Below, in pieces: positions 1 to 8,112 of a DNA stretch of 64,000 bases; the first letter of the stretch is position 1; every line of letters begins with the position of its first letter. The position numbers and the translations under genes were made by a program. The stretch covers positions 59,745 to 123,744 of the forward strand of contig NZ_BMNW01000006.1 of the NCBI RefSeq assembly GCF_014646755.1, read 5' to 3'. The DNA comes from Pseudomonas asuensis (GTDB lineage: Bacteria > Pseudomonadota > Gammaproteobacteria > Pseudomonadales > Pseudomonadaceae). Under the pieces are notes generated by a model. It saw only the letters and a program-made list of their open reading frames with translations, made no database searches and had not been told where the DNA came from.

Positions 1-1
1 T

Positions 2-319
2 AGCCAGCTCAATGCAATGTTGGGTGTGAATCGTGCAAAGCCATTCGTAGATTGGTTAAAGAAGAATGGCAAAAAGGGTTACATCGCCGAGTTTGGCGTG
101 CCGGATGATGATGCTCGCTGGTTGCCGCTGATGGATAACCTGCTCTCGTACCTGCAGCAAAACTGCATTCCAGCCACTTATTGGGCGGCCGGCCCCGGTT
201 GGGGCGGTTACAAGCTGTCGGTTGAGCCTGTAAATGGGCAGGATCGCCCCCAATGGACCACGCTGCAAAAGCATGTACAAAGTAGCAATAGCTGTACTGC
301 CGTCGGGCCGCTGAAATAA
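2..319 (+). CDS. Glycoside hydrolase family 5 protein (endoglucanase-like), C-terminal part
   Basis: The reading frame is open from the left edge, so only about the last 105 residues are present. Seen: a segment GYIAEFGVPDDDARW, which matches the GH5 beta-7 strand carrying the catalytic nucleophile Glu (usually GEFG or GEYG; here AEFG), and a downstream TYWAAGPGWGGYKLS segment typical of the last barrel strand and its aromatic subsite wall. GH5 enzymes hydrolyse beta-1,4-glucans or mannans; the exact substrate cannot be read from this fragment, and any signal peptide lies outside the window. A strong intrinsic terminator follows at once, so the gene ends its transcription unit. Confidence 0.85.
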   Translation, partial: SQLNAMLGVNRAKPFVDWLKKNGKKGYIAEFGVPDDDARWLPLMDNLLSYLQQNCIPATYWAAGPGWGGYKLSVEPVNGQDRPQWTTLQKHVQSSNSCTAVGPLK

Positions 320-335
320 CGTGAGCTATACAAGA

Positions 336-356
336 GCCGCCCTCGGGCGGCTTTTT
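336..356 (+). terminator. Rho-independent terminator after the GH5 gene
   Basis: A perfect 7-bp GC-rich stem (gccgccc / gggcggc) with a 2-nt loop runs straight into five T residues, 17 nt after the GH5 stop codon. It isolates the GH5 gene from the repair cassette downstream. Confidence 0.85.
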
Positions 357-589
357 GCACTATTTGACGGACATAACGAAGTGCTGTTTTTATGTTTGAC
401 AGACGAAGCCTTAATCGGGCCTAATTCGTGCCCTTCGTTTGACCCCCTTTCCAACGTGGTGAAGCCAGTGCCCTGCATCAACCTTTACATCTGATCCGAC
501 AACGGTCCCGGTAAACGGTTGGTCTGCGCGTAGCTGTCATCTGTCGTTCCTGAGCGTTGTCGGTTTTCCCTGTTTGATTGGAGAAGACC

Positions 590-1447
590 ATGACTCTCGA
601 CCCGCGCGTCTATGCGCAATTACATGAATTATTTAAATACCCGCGAACGCCTCACCTGGAGTCGTCGCGCCTGCAACCTGGTGACTGCGATCATGACCAG
701 GTAAAGCTAAGCACGCTGAAAGATCAATTCATCGTGGTGGAGGAAAAGCTTGATGGCGCTAATGCAGCAATCAGCTTTTCCGCTAATGCCGAACTCCTGC
801 TTCAGTCTCGTGGGCACTACCTTATCGGGGGCTCACGGGAGAAGCAGTTCAATCTGTTCAAGCAATGGGCACGCGTCCATGAACTGTTTCTGCTTGAGAG
901 ACTTGAAGATCGCTACGTGATGTTTGGTGAGGTCATGAGCAAGAAGCATTCGGTTTTCTACGATCAGTTGCCGGGTGTCTTTTTCGAGTTCGACATCTGG
1001 GATCGTCGTAGGCAGATCTTTCTGTCAACCGCTGAGCGCCGTGTGTTGTTAGCCGGCGGGCCTGTTCTGTCTGTACCTGTGTTGTATGAGGGTCCTGCGC
1101 CTGTAAGGCTCAAAGACCTGCTGGCACTGGTTGGCAAGTCCTGGGCCCGAACCGGTCAGTGGAGAGAGCGGTTCGAAGATACAGTACGGCGTGAAGGGCT
1201 GGACCTGAGTAAGGCATGGTCTCAGTGCGATGCCTCTGATCTGATGGAAGGGCTGTACCTGAAAGTCGAGACAACCTGTGAAACAGTCGCACGGATGAAG
1301 TGGGTCAGGCCAGACTTCGTGCAGACCATTCTGGACGCCAACGAGCATCACTTGCGTCAGCCCTACATTCCTAATGAGCTTGCGCCTGGTGTTGATCTCT
1401 ATGCACCAGTACCTGTGGTGACGTGGGAATGTTTGAACAAACAATAA
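590..1447 (+). CDS. ATP-dependent RNA ligase (nucleotidyltransferase superfamily)
   Basis: This 285-residue protein has the ordered motifs of covalent nucleotidyltransferases: motif I EEKLDGAN with the adenylated Lys at residue 53, a SRGHYL segment near 73, motif III FEFDIWD near 132, motif IV EGLYLKVE near 220 and motif V RMKWVRPDF near 235. This is the RNA_ligase fold that seals 5'-phosphate and 3'-OH ends through a ligase-AMP intermediate; there is no BRCT, zinc or OB extension of DNA ligases. The ATG at 590 is preferred because GGAGA lies 5 nt upstream; a TTG 12 nt earlier would place the ribosome site inside the gene. The next gene, 16 nt downstream, encodes an end-healing enzyme, so the pair should heal and seal broken RNA. 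Physiological substrate unknown. Confidence 0.85.
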   Translation: MTLDPRVYAQLHELFKYPRTPHLESSRLQPGDCDHDQVKLSTLKDQFIVVEEKLDGANAAISFSANAELLLQSRGHYLIGGSREKQFNLFKQWARVHELFLLERLEDRYVMFGEVMSKKHSVFYDQLPGVFFEFDIWDRRRQIFLSTAERRVLLAGGPVLSVPVLYEGPAPVRLKDLLALVGKSWARTGQWRERFEDTVRREGLDLSKAWSQCDASDLMEGLYLKVETTCETVARMKWVRPDFVQTILDANEHHLRQPYIPNELAPGVDLYAPVPVVTWECLNKQ

Positions 1448-1463
1448 CAAGGAGAAATGGAAT

Positions 1464-2603
1464 ATGGATTTTCAAACACTTGAGCGCCTGGTTGCTGCAC
1501 CAGGCCAGCAGCCCGACTTCAAGGGATGCGTAGAAGCAATACCGGCACTGACTCGGTTGGCAAGTACGCCGCAGGAGCCTGCCTATCATGGCGAAGGCGA
1601 TGTCTGGACCCATACCTGTATGGTGGTTGAAGCCATGGTAGGTGGAAGTGACTATGAACGCGCAAGTGCTGAAGAGCGTTTCGTGCTGTTCTACTCGGCA
1701 CTTTTGCACGACATTGCCAAGCCGGACACCACTGTTATAGATGAGGTCACTGGGCGCATCGGCCAGCCGGGACACTCCCGTCGTGGTTCAATTGATGCCC
1801 GCATATTGCTTTGGAAGGCAGGCGTGCCATTCTCGTTGCGAGAGACCATTTGCCGAATCATTGGTGTGCATCAGGTACCGTTCTGGGCATTTACTGGAGA
1901 TCGCTCAGGACATACTCCAGAGTTTCTGGCGCATCGCCTATCCTGGGAACTGCCTGTCTGGATGCTATGTGCGATGGCCACTGCGGACATGGAAGGGCGT
2001 CTCTATGAGAGTAAACAGTCAGTGCTTGACGATATAGCGTTGTTCAAGGCTCTGGCAGAGGAAGAGGACTGCTTGTATTCAGCCAAGGCTTTCCCTGACG
2101 ACTATACGCGGGTGAGCTATTTTCGAGGGGCTCGTATCCATCCGGCATTCAGTCACTACCGCGAAGAGAAAGGCTCGGATGTTGTGGTAATGGCAGGCAT
2201 GCCTGCGAGTGGCAAGAACACGTGGGTTGAGGAAAATCTGCCGACGCTGCCAGTCGTTTCGTTCGACGATGCGCGGGAGGCGTTGGGACTTGCCCATGGC
2301 AAGAACGAAGGGGCAGTTGCCCATTATGCCGTTGATACTGCTAAGTCGTTGTTACGGAGCAGGGAGGCCTTTGTCTGGAACGCAACGCATTTATCCAAGC
2401 AAATGCGTAAGAAGACACTGGATTTGCTCTACCAATACAACGCGTCGGTACGCATTGTTTACCTGGAGCAACCTGAGCGGATCATTTTACAGCGTAACGC
2501 CAGGCGAGACACGTCATTACGAAACCAGGACATCCAGCGAATGCTCTATCGCTGGGAGGTGCCTCTGCCAAGCGAGGCCGATGTGGTGGAGTATCGAGCC
2601 TAG
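1464..2603 (+). CDS. HD-Pnk: HD phosphohydrolase fused to a polynucleotide kinase
   Basis: Two domains are visible in 379 residues. The N-terminal half is an HD phosphohydrolase with His50, the doublet His82-Asp83 in LLHDIAKP, His136 and Asp175 as metal ligands. The C-terminal part (about 238-379) is a P-loop kinase with Walker A GMPASGKNT (245-253), an Asp pair at 268-269 and an Arg-rich lid QRNARR near 343, as in T4 Pnk. The architecture matches the HD-Pnk family, typified by the Runella slithyformis enzyme, which removes 2',3'-cyclic or 3'-phosphates and phosphorylates 5'-OH ends. These are exactly the ends the upstream ligase needs. AAGGAG precedes the start codon. The gene ends 3 nt from a convergent gene with no visible terminator. 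Confidence 0.85.
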   Translation: MDFQTLERLVAAPGQQPDFKGCVEAIPALTRLASTPQEPAYHGEGDVWTHTCMVVEAMVGGSDYERASAEERFVLFYSALLHDIAKPDTTVIDEVTGRIGQPGHSRRGSIDARILLWKAGVPFSLRETICRIIGVHQVPFWAFTGDRSGHTPEFLAHRLSWELPVWMLCAMATADMEGRLYESKQSVLDDIALFKALAEEEDCLYSAKAFPDDYTRVSYFRGARIHPAFSHYREEKGSDVVVMAGMPASGKNTWVEENLPTLPVVSFDDAREALGLAHGKNEGAVAHYAVDTAKSLLRSREAFVWNATHLSKQMRKKTLDLLYQYNASVRIVYLEQPERIILQRNARRDTSLRNQDIQRMLYRWEVPLPSEADVVEYRA

Positions 2604-2606
2604 ACC

Positions 2607-3389
2607 TCACGCTTCGGTTTTGTCGTAGAGTGGTTTCTTTTTCCACTGGCTGCCTTCAGGCTCAGGTGTCTTCTCCTCAAGAGGGGTAGCCTTGAGCTGC
2701 TGCTCGGCCTCGGTCTGTTTTGCAATCGTCTCTTCAGCCAGTTCCATGCCTTTCTCAAATGCTTCACGCTGGCTTTGAAAGGCGGTTTGGTCTGACTGAT
2801 TGCGAATGTATTGCAGGCCGCGCTCATAAGCGCGCTTCGCCAGGCGAGGTTGGTCTGACTCAAGTGCTTGAGCGGCCATATTATCGAACATTTCAAGGTT
2901 GCTCTGTGTCAACCAGTGCCTGATCGATTTGAACCAATTGGAAGCATCGGCCTTGGTCAGAAGGCCATCCTGTACAGCACGATGGATTTGGCTGTTCAGT
3001 GTTTCGAGCTGAAAGTTCACGGCCTTGAAGGCGGCTTCGCTTGAGAGGGGGCACGGCTGATTGTCAATGGAAATTTCTATCCCGAGCTTCTCCTGTTCCT
3101 GCAGAAGGGACTCACGTTCCGTTAGTGCTTCGGTAGGCTTTTCTAAGCGGGCAATGCGTTGGATAAGGTTCAGCTCAAGTCTTATAAGAAGCTGTTTGAG
3201 TTCTGGAGTCATGAACTGCGCTGGAAAGCTTTCCGATAGTGTTCCAATACGGAAAATCCGATCATTCAAGTCTGCCCGCAGGCGAGCCTTATCCAACTGA
3301 TAGCGGTCTGCAACCTGGTCCACATAGGCCATAAACATAAATAGCAGGATGCAGCTGACAAACATCAACGCCAGTGCTGAAGTAGACAT
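2607..3389 (-). CDS. Membrane-anchored helical protein of unknown function
   Basis: Not recognised as a named family. The 260-residue product starts with one hydrophobic segment (about residues 5-22, ALALMFVSCILLFMFMAYV) and continues as an almost wholly helical, charged, Gln- and Glu-rich domain with coiled-coil character. It ends in a Lys/Pro/Glu-rich tail. It is most likely a bitopic inner-membrane protein with a large soluble domain. It is convergent with the HD-Pnk gene with only 3 nt between the stop codons. Whether it has any role with the repair cassette is unknown. Confidence 0.7.
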   Translation of the reverse strand: MSTSALALMFVSCILLFMFMAYVDQVADRYQLDKARLRADLNDRIFRIGTLSESFPAQFMTPELKQLLIRLELNLIQRIARLEKPTEALTERESLLQEQEKLGIEISIDNQPCPLSSEAAFKAVNFQLETLNSQIHRAVQDGLLTKADASNWFKSIRHWLTQSNLEMFDNMAAQALESDQPRLAKRAYERGLQYIRNQSDQTAFQSQREAFEKGMELAEETIAKQTEAEQQLKATPLEEKTPEPEGSQWKKKPLYDKTEA

Positions 3390-3667
3390 GAATCGTTATA
3401 CCTTCTGTTCGAGCAGGCCTTTCCAAGGCCCGAATACCTCTAATGAGAGTATGCACCTGGAAATTTTAACCGGGTGCAAGGCCTTTCTGGCGTCTCATGC
3501 TTTACCAGTTGGAGGCTTTCATTAGACAGATATCGGTATGGCGTTGGGTTTCTTGAGGGAATAATTGAAAAAAGAAGTGGCGTGTATGATGCAGGCCAGA
3601 GCTGTTTGGCGTATCCGTGAATGAAACAGATCGAAGCCGGGAGGAACCAGCCGACCTCATGATCTTG

Positions 3668-3937
3668 TCAGTGCCGTCCTTGCTCGACCAGCAGCAGGTC
3701 TTCGACTTCAAGCGCATGGGCACAAGACGCAATATCCTTAAGCATTTCTAGAGTGCCGATTTCGGCCTTGGATTTGAACCAGTGGCGGTTTTCATCGATC
3801 AGCGAAACCCATGCAATGGGCATCTGCAGCAGCCTGGTAACCAGCTGGGTGACACGGTCGAGGGGCTGCTCGGCAGGCGTACCGAGGATATCAAGGCTAC
3901 GCAAAAGCCGAAGTCTTGCCTCTTTATTACCTGCACG
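3668..3937 (-). pseudogene. GAF-domain sensor remnant (N-terminal half of a GAF domain)
   Basis: The open frame encodes ARLRLLRSLDILGTP, then VSLIDENRHWFKSK and CAHALEVEDLLLVEQ. This is the classic beginning of the GAF domain found at the start of Pseudomonas GAF/GGDEF or GAF/kinase proteins. The domain stops after about 85 residues, before the second half of the fold, and no effector domain follows on this strand. There is no convincing ribosome site or ATG; the frame begins just after an upstream in-frame stop. Best read as a decayed gene; a free-standing half GAF protein is unlikely. Confidence 0.65.
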
Positions 3938-3969
3938 TTACCCCTGCAAACGGGCCGAAACGGTATCCT

Positions 3970-4740
3970 TCAATTAGCCTTGAAGAAAACAGCAAACAGC
4001 TCGGATTGTGACTTGATGTTGAGTTTTGTGTAGATGTGTTTTCGATGCACCTTGACTGTCTCTATGGAAATATCCAGCTTACGTGCAATCTCTTTTCCCG
4101 AGCAGCCGCTGAGCACCAGTCGTGCTACGTCCATCTCGCGACTTGTTAGTGGCATTTCACTGCGCTGACTGGTGGCTTCCAGCCGGTGCTGCCAGGTAGG
4201 TACAGCGGATGCCGCCACAAGCCCTTCCTCAAAGCGAAGCCGCTGGCGCATGAGCCCCCTAATCCAAGGCTGAATCAGGCTGAGCAAGGCTACCTGTGCG
4301 GGAGTAAAACGCTGTTGTGATCCAAGGGAAAGGCACAGGGTGCGGTCAGCATCGATCTGGCAGTTGATTTGAAGCTCATCGGCAACCACGTTTAATCGAA
4401 AGTACAAGCGATAATAGTCGGTTTGCTCAAAGCATTCGGGTGCGACGTCGTCGAGCCGAACCAGGCCGTCCTGGCCGTTTTCGCGCGAGGCGATATAAAA
4501 CGGGTCCAATAGATACACACCGTTTATGTAGTCTTGAAACAAAGGGTCTGGCCTGCCATCACTCGTCGGGCTTTCTGCTAGTACAACGGGCCTGTCAGCA
4601 CTGAAGAGCAATGCTACCCAGCTATCGAACGGTAGATAGTGCTCCAGTAACCTGACCAGCCTGACCCAGAAGTTGGGTGCATCAAGGGAATCGATCAACT
4701 GGCCAACCGATTGATGCCAGGCGATATCCTGTAACTCCAT
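3970..4740 (-). CDS. LuxR-family transcriptional regulator
   Basis: This 256-residue protein ends in a GerE-type helix-turn-helix (about 197-252): LTSREMDVARLVLSG, then GKEIARKLDISIETVKVHRKHIYTKL in pieces, the recognition-helix signature of LuxR regulators. The N-terminal 190 residues do not show a receiver domain with a phospho-Asp and do not obviously match the acyl-homoserine-lactone pocket, so the ligand is unknown. It is divergent from the amidase gene over a 114-bp gap that holds two inverted repeats. That places it as the likely regulator of the amidase and permease genes. Confidence 0.85.
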   Translation of the reverse strand: MELQDIAWHQSVGQLIDSLDAPNFWVRLVRLLEHYLPFDSWVALLFSADRPVVLAESPTSDGRPDPLFQDYINGVYLLDPFYIASRENGQDGLVRLDDVAPECFEQTDYYRLYFRLNVVADELQINCQIDADRTLCLSLGSQQRFTPAQVALLSLIQPWIRGLMRQRLRFEEGLVAASAVPTWQHRLEATSQRSEMPLTSREMDVARLVLSGCSGKEIARKLDISIETVKVHRKHIYTKLNIKSQSELFAVFFKAN

Positions 4741-4759
4741 ACTTATATCTACCTCAAAA

Positions 4760-4791
4760 GGGTTAACCCACCGGCGTGATTACATTGCCGG
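4760..4791. promoter_or_regulatory. Inverted repeats in the luxR-amidase divergent promoter region
   Basis: Two adjacent dyads lie between the divergent genes: a perfect 10-nt palindrome gggttaaccc, and ccggc separated by 11 nt from gccgg. Dyad position and size suit a dimeric LuxR-type operator, but no consensus is available here for comparison; this is inference. Confidence 0.35.
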
Positions 4792-4854
4792 CTAGTGGAC
4801 AACATACTGCCAAATCGAGGTAATCGATACGGCTGATGCATCAAAGGAGCATTC

Positions 4855-5667
4855 ATGAAGATCGAACTGGCCCAGGTCGCTGGCCGCGACGGCGACAAGG
4901 CCTATAACCTGCAAACAGCACTGAGTGCTATTGATGCCTGTGCACCGGATACCCAGTTGATTGTGTTCCCAGAAACGCATCTGAGCGGTTTTCCTACGAT
5001 TGCCAATGTAGCGGATGTAGCGGAACCCCTTGACGGTCCTTTGGTTTCCCAGATTCGCCAGGCCGCACGTACCAAACAGGTTTCTGTGGCTATTGGTTTT
5101 GCTGAGGCAGATGGCGGACGTTATTACAACACTACGCTTCTGATTACCCCTGATGAGATTGCGCTGCGTTACCGGAAGACGCATTTGTGGTCCTCGGATC
5201 AGGGTGTGCTGTTGCCTGGCGACCGCTTTGCGACCTGTCTGTGGAATGGTGTTCGGGTTGGCCTACTGATCTGCTATGACATTGAATTTCCCGAGACAGC
5301 CCGCGCACTGGCGCAGCTGGGTGCGCAGCTCATTATCGTGACCAACGGAAACATGGACCCGTATGGCCCGGTGCATAGGGCATCAATCATGGCTCGCGCA
5401 ATCGAAAACCAGGCGTTTGCCGTGATGGTGAACCGCGTGGGTGAAGGCGATGGTGACCTGACCTTTGCAGGAGGCAGTGCGGTAGTCGATCCCTTTGGAA
5501 ACATGCTGGTCGAGGCCGGTCGGGAAGAGGCGCACCTGAGCGCATCGCTGGACCTGAGCCAGCTTCAGGCGGTGCGCAAGGATTATCGGTATCTCGATGA
5601 CCGTCGCCTGAATTTGCCGGGGGAGCTGGTCGAGCAACCGGGAGGGATTCGCGAACTTATTATCTAG
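4855..5667 (+). CDS. ramA: Carbon-nitrogen hydrolase, RamA-type stereoselective amidase
   Basis: This 270-residue nitrilase-superfamily enzyme has the full catalytic triad: Glu40 in FPETHLSG, Lys108 in RYRKTHLW and Cys140 in GLLICYDIEFPE. The start MKIELAQVAGRDGD, the TNGNMDPYGPVHR block and the C-terminal YLDDRRL region resemble, from memory, the R-stereoselective amidase RamA of Pseudomonas sp. MCI3434, which hydrolyses carboxamides to acid and ammonia in the cytoplasm. The natural substrate is not known. AAAGGAG precedes the ATG. The amino-acid/amine permease downstream and the divergent LuxR regulator suggest a small uptake-and-hydrolysis module for an amide or amine. The symbol is by resemblance only. 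Confidence 0.85.
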   Translation: MKIELAQVAGRDGDKAYNLQTALSAIDACAPDTQLIVFPETHLSGFPTIANVADVAEPLDGPLVSQIRQAARTKQVSVAIGFAEADGGRYYNTTLLITPDEIALRYRKTHLWSSDQGVLLPGDRFATCLWNGVRVGLLICYDIEFPETARALAQLGAQLIIVTNGNMDPYGPVHRASIMARAIENQAFAVMVNRVGEGDGDLTFAGGSAVVDPFGNMLVEAGREEAHLSASLDLSQLQAVRKDYRYLDDRRLNLPGELVEQPGGIRELII

Positions 5668-5769
5668 GCCAAAAAACACATAACAACAATTGTCTTTTTG
5701 CTGATTCAGCACTGCCACAACACCCGACCGCGTAAGCGCGGTACCAACAATCACTATACGGAGTTGTTC

Positions 5770-7092
5770 ATGGCCCATCTGCAACGCACCCTTTCGTTAG
5801 GGGCGGTGATGCTGTTCGGCATCGCCTACATGACGCCCATCATTGTGCTCGGCACTTTCGGGATTCTTGCCCAGAGCACAGGTGGGCATGTGCCTTCCGC
5901 CTACCTGGTAGCGCTGGTTGCCATGTTGTTTACCGCCATCAGTTATGGCCGCATGGCGGCGGCGTTTCCGGTTTCAGGTTCCGCGTATACCTATGTACGC
6001 AAGGCTATAAGCCCCAAGCTGGGCTTTATCGCCGGCTGGGCGGTTCTTCTGGACTACCTGTTTCTGCCTATGGCGATCTGGCTGATTGGAGCTGCCTATT
6101 TGAGCTCTGCATTTCCCGCTATCCCGCAAGCGGTGTGGGTACTGGGCTTCATCGCACTTACGACGGTGATCAACGTAGTGGGGCTCAAGCTCGCCAGTAC
6201 GATTAATATAGCCTTGATGCTGGTTCAGTTTCTGGTACTGGCCGCTTTCGTAGCGCTTTGCGTTCATTATGTGCAGGGCTCTGGCGAGCCGTTGTTCACG
6301 CTGGCGCCCTTTACGGACGGTCATCTGCAGTGGCCGCTTGTCATGAGCGGCGCGGCGATAGCCTGCTATTCGTTTCTTGGATTCGATGCCGTAAGTACCC
6401 TGACGGAGGAAACCCGAAATGCGGAGCGTACGATTCCCAAGGCAATTCTGCTAGTTACTCTAGTCGGCGGACTGGTGTTTATCCTGGCATCCTATTGGGT
6501 ACAGCGGGTACACCCTGGCATGGCGTTCGCCAATGTCGATTCTGCAGCTTATGAGATTGCCCGGAACATTGGCGGCGACATTTTCGTTTCGCTCTTTCTG
6601 GTGGGGCTGATTGTGGGGCAGTTCACGTCTGGTATGGCTGCACAGGCCAGCGTCTCACGGCTACTGTTTGCCATGGGGCGGGACGGTGTGTTTCCTCAGT
6701 CGTTTTTCGGGCAGCTTTCAAGGCGCTTCGGTACGCCGGTCAACAATCTCGTTCTGTGTGGCGTTGTTGCGTTACTGGCATTGAAGCTGGATGTAGCGAC
6801 ATCGACCTCGTTCATCAACTTCGGCGCGTTTCTGGCGTTCAGCCTGGTGAACCTTGCGGTGATCTTTCATTTTTATCTTGGTGCGACTCAACGGGGTGTA
6901 CGTGAGGTCCTATTGTTTCTGATCTGCCCGTTGCTGGGGCTCAGCGCAGATCTCTATCTCATGATCAGCCTGGACTCGATGGCCGTTCTCTTAGGGTTGA
7001 GCTGGCTGGCACTCGGAGTTATCTACCTGGGCAAGCTCACACACGGGTTTCGTACTCAACCACCGGAAATGCAGTTCAGCGAAGCGGAATAG
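5770..7092 (+). CDS. APC-superfamily amino acid/polyamine permease
   Basis: The 440-residue product is hydrophobic throughout, with about 12 membrane helices. It carries the APC signature near the N-terminus (GIAYMTPIIVLGTFGILAQ, then PVSGSAYTYVRKAI and the helix 3 segment) and SFLGFDAVSTLTEETRNAER in the helix 6 region. It is an inner-membrane importer, closest in feel to PuuP/YhdG-like permeases; the substrate cannot be assigned. The ATG at 5770 has CGGAG 7 nt upstream; an in-frame start 72 nt earlier gives a hydrophilic extension foreign to the family. A small hairpin (accgcg/cgcggt) lies in the 102-nt gap after the amidase gene, with which it is probably co-transcribed. Confidence 0.85.
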   Translation: MAHLQRTLSLGAVMLFGIAYMTPIIVLGTFGILAQSTGGHVPSAYLVALVAMLFTAISYGRMAAAFPVSGSAYTYVRKAISPKLGFIAGWAVLLDYLFLPMAIWLIGAAYLSSAFPAIPQAVWVLGFIALTTVINVVGLKLASTINIALMLVQFLVLAAFVALCVHYVQGSGEPLFTLAPFTDGHLQWPLVMSGAAIACYSFLGFDAVSTLTEETRNAERTIPKAILLVTLVGGLVFILASYWVQRVHPGMAFANVDSAAYEIARNIGGDIFVSLFLVGLIVGQFTSGMAAQASVSRLLFAMGRDGVFPQSFFGQLSRRFGTPVNNLVLCGVVALLALKLDVATSTSFINFGAFLAFSLVNLAVIFHFYLGATQRGVREVLLFLICPLLGLSADLYLMISLDSMAVLLGLSWLALGVIYLGKLTHGFRTQPPEMQFSEAE

Positions 7093-7109
7093 TGGACGGT
7101 TTGGAGCTA

Positions 7110-7138
7110 TCACGGCAGGCCTGGAAGGGCCGCCGTGA
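7110..7138. terminator. Hairpin between convergent permease and SRPBCC genes
   Basis: A 7-bp stem tcacggc / gccgtga with further inner ggcc pairing sits just after the permease stop codon. There is no T-tract, so it may be an RNA-stabilising hairpin or a weak terminator. Confidence 0.4.
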
Positions 7139-7182
7139 GGGTGCAAAAGCAGACGTATTATTGCTTCTATATTTTCGAACGG

Positions 7183-7602
7183 TTACCGAGCCTCGATTGC
7201 CTGCTTGAGTGCTGCCAGCCCATCTTTGTAAAACTGAGTAAACAAGGTTTCAGCCTCCGTCTGGCTGATATGGGTAGCGGTAAAGGTACAGAACCATTCT
7301 ATCTTGGCGCTCTTGCCAGAGACATCCGCCAGTACACGCAGCGTAGAGTCGTAATCCTTGATGGGAGCAGGTCCTTCGATGATGGTGTACCGGTAGCTTT
7401 TTTCAGCCTCGTTAAAGCTCAACAGCCGCTCGATGATGACGTTACCTTCGATATCTTTCAGATGCCGGACCCGGCCACCTTCGCTCAGCTGACTTTCAAC
7501 TACAAATGGGAGCCAGTCAGGCAACGAGCCAAAGCCTCCCATAAGTTGCCATATCTGATTGGCATCTACATCGATCTCAATCGAAGCATAGGCATTGGTC
7601 AC
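7183..7602 (-). CDS. SRPBCC-fold (START/polyketide cyclase-like) protein
   Basis: This is about 139 residues. The order YASIEIDVDANQIWQLMGGF, SLPDWLPFV, a GGRVRHL strand and IIERLLSFNEAEKSYRYTI is typical of small SRPBCC proteins, single-domain helix-grip folds that bind a hydrophobic ligand. The long C-terminal helix (FTQFYKDGLAALKQAI) is present. Function is unknown. The GTG at 7602 is chosen because AGGAG lies 7 nt upstream; an upstream GTG at 7617 would overlap that site. Confidence 0.75.
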   Translation of the reverse strand: MTNAYASIEIDVDANQIWQLMGGFGSLPDWLPFVVESQLSEGGRVRHLKDIEGNVIIERLLSFNEAEKSYRYTIIEGPAPIKDYDSTLRVLADVSGKSAKIEWFCTFTATHISQTEAETLFTQFYKDGLAALKQAIEAR

Positions 7603-7713
7603 AGCAATTCTCCTCACATGAACGAAACAGGGCAGGCCAGCATATAGCCTTATAATAGGTTAGCGACGGTACTCGAAGAATACCGTACGTTACGGTCATG
7701 CAGATGATTAATT

Positions 7714-7903
7714 CTAGGCAGGGGCAAGCCCTTCAGGGCTTACCTCGCGAGCACTACGTTCAAATAAAGCGATGTTTGCCATGTCCTCCTGAGCCAGATG
7801 CAGCTCCTGCGCTAACAGGTTGCTGGCCAGATTCTCGCGCTTGGTCGAGGACGGTCTGTCCTGTGAGGCGGAAGGTACCAAGACCAAAGGAAGGAATACT
7901 CAT
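7714..7903 (-). pseudogene. dkgB: dkgB remnant: aldo/keto reductase with its middle deleted
   Basis: On the minus strand a start codon with GGAG 8 nt upstream begins [20 protein letters not shown], the N-terminus of 2,5-diketo-D-gluconate reductase B. After about 20 residues the frame changes to nonsense. In another frame the family's C-terminus follows directly: [20 protein letters not shown], then [10 protein letters not shown] before a stop. About 220 residues of the TIM barrel, including the catalytic Tyr, are missing. The gene is an internal-deletion scar and cannot make an enzyme. Recognition is from memory of DkgB ends. Confidence 0.75.
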
Positions 7904-8112
7904 AACGGGCTCTCCGAAAGGATTGAGGGACACAGCTGCGTCCCAGGCAAAAGGTTCGGAGCTCAGTGTGATCGGTTGAAATCACTTGAATAAGCCCTTA
8001 ATCCTCAGAACACTTTTGATTTTCGGTCAAAGGTTGAGGTGGCAAAGATGCTTCTGTAACCAGGCGGGGCAGGATGTTGACCATCTGCCCCGGCGGGACC
8101 TTGAGCGATCGA

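Noticed and set aside
3453-3477. Hairpin gcacctgg/ccgggtgc as a terminator of the GAF remnant
   Set aside because: It needs a G-T pair, has no T-tract on either strand and lies in a decayed region; it could be incidental.
7698-7979. Plus-strand 93-codon frame
   Set aside because: It is the antisense of the dkgB remnant and has no ribosome site or domain.
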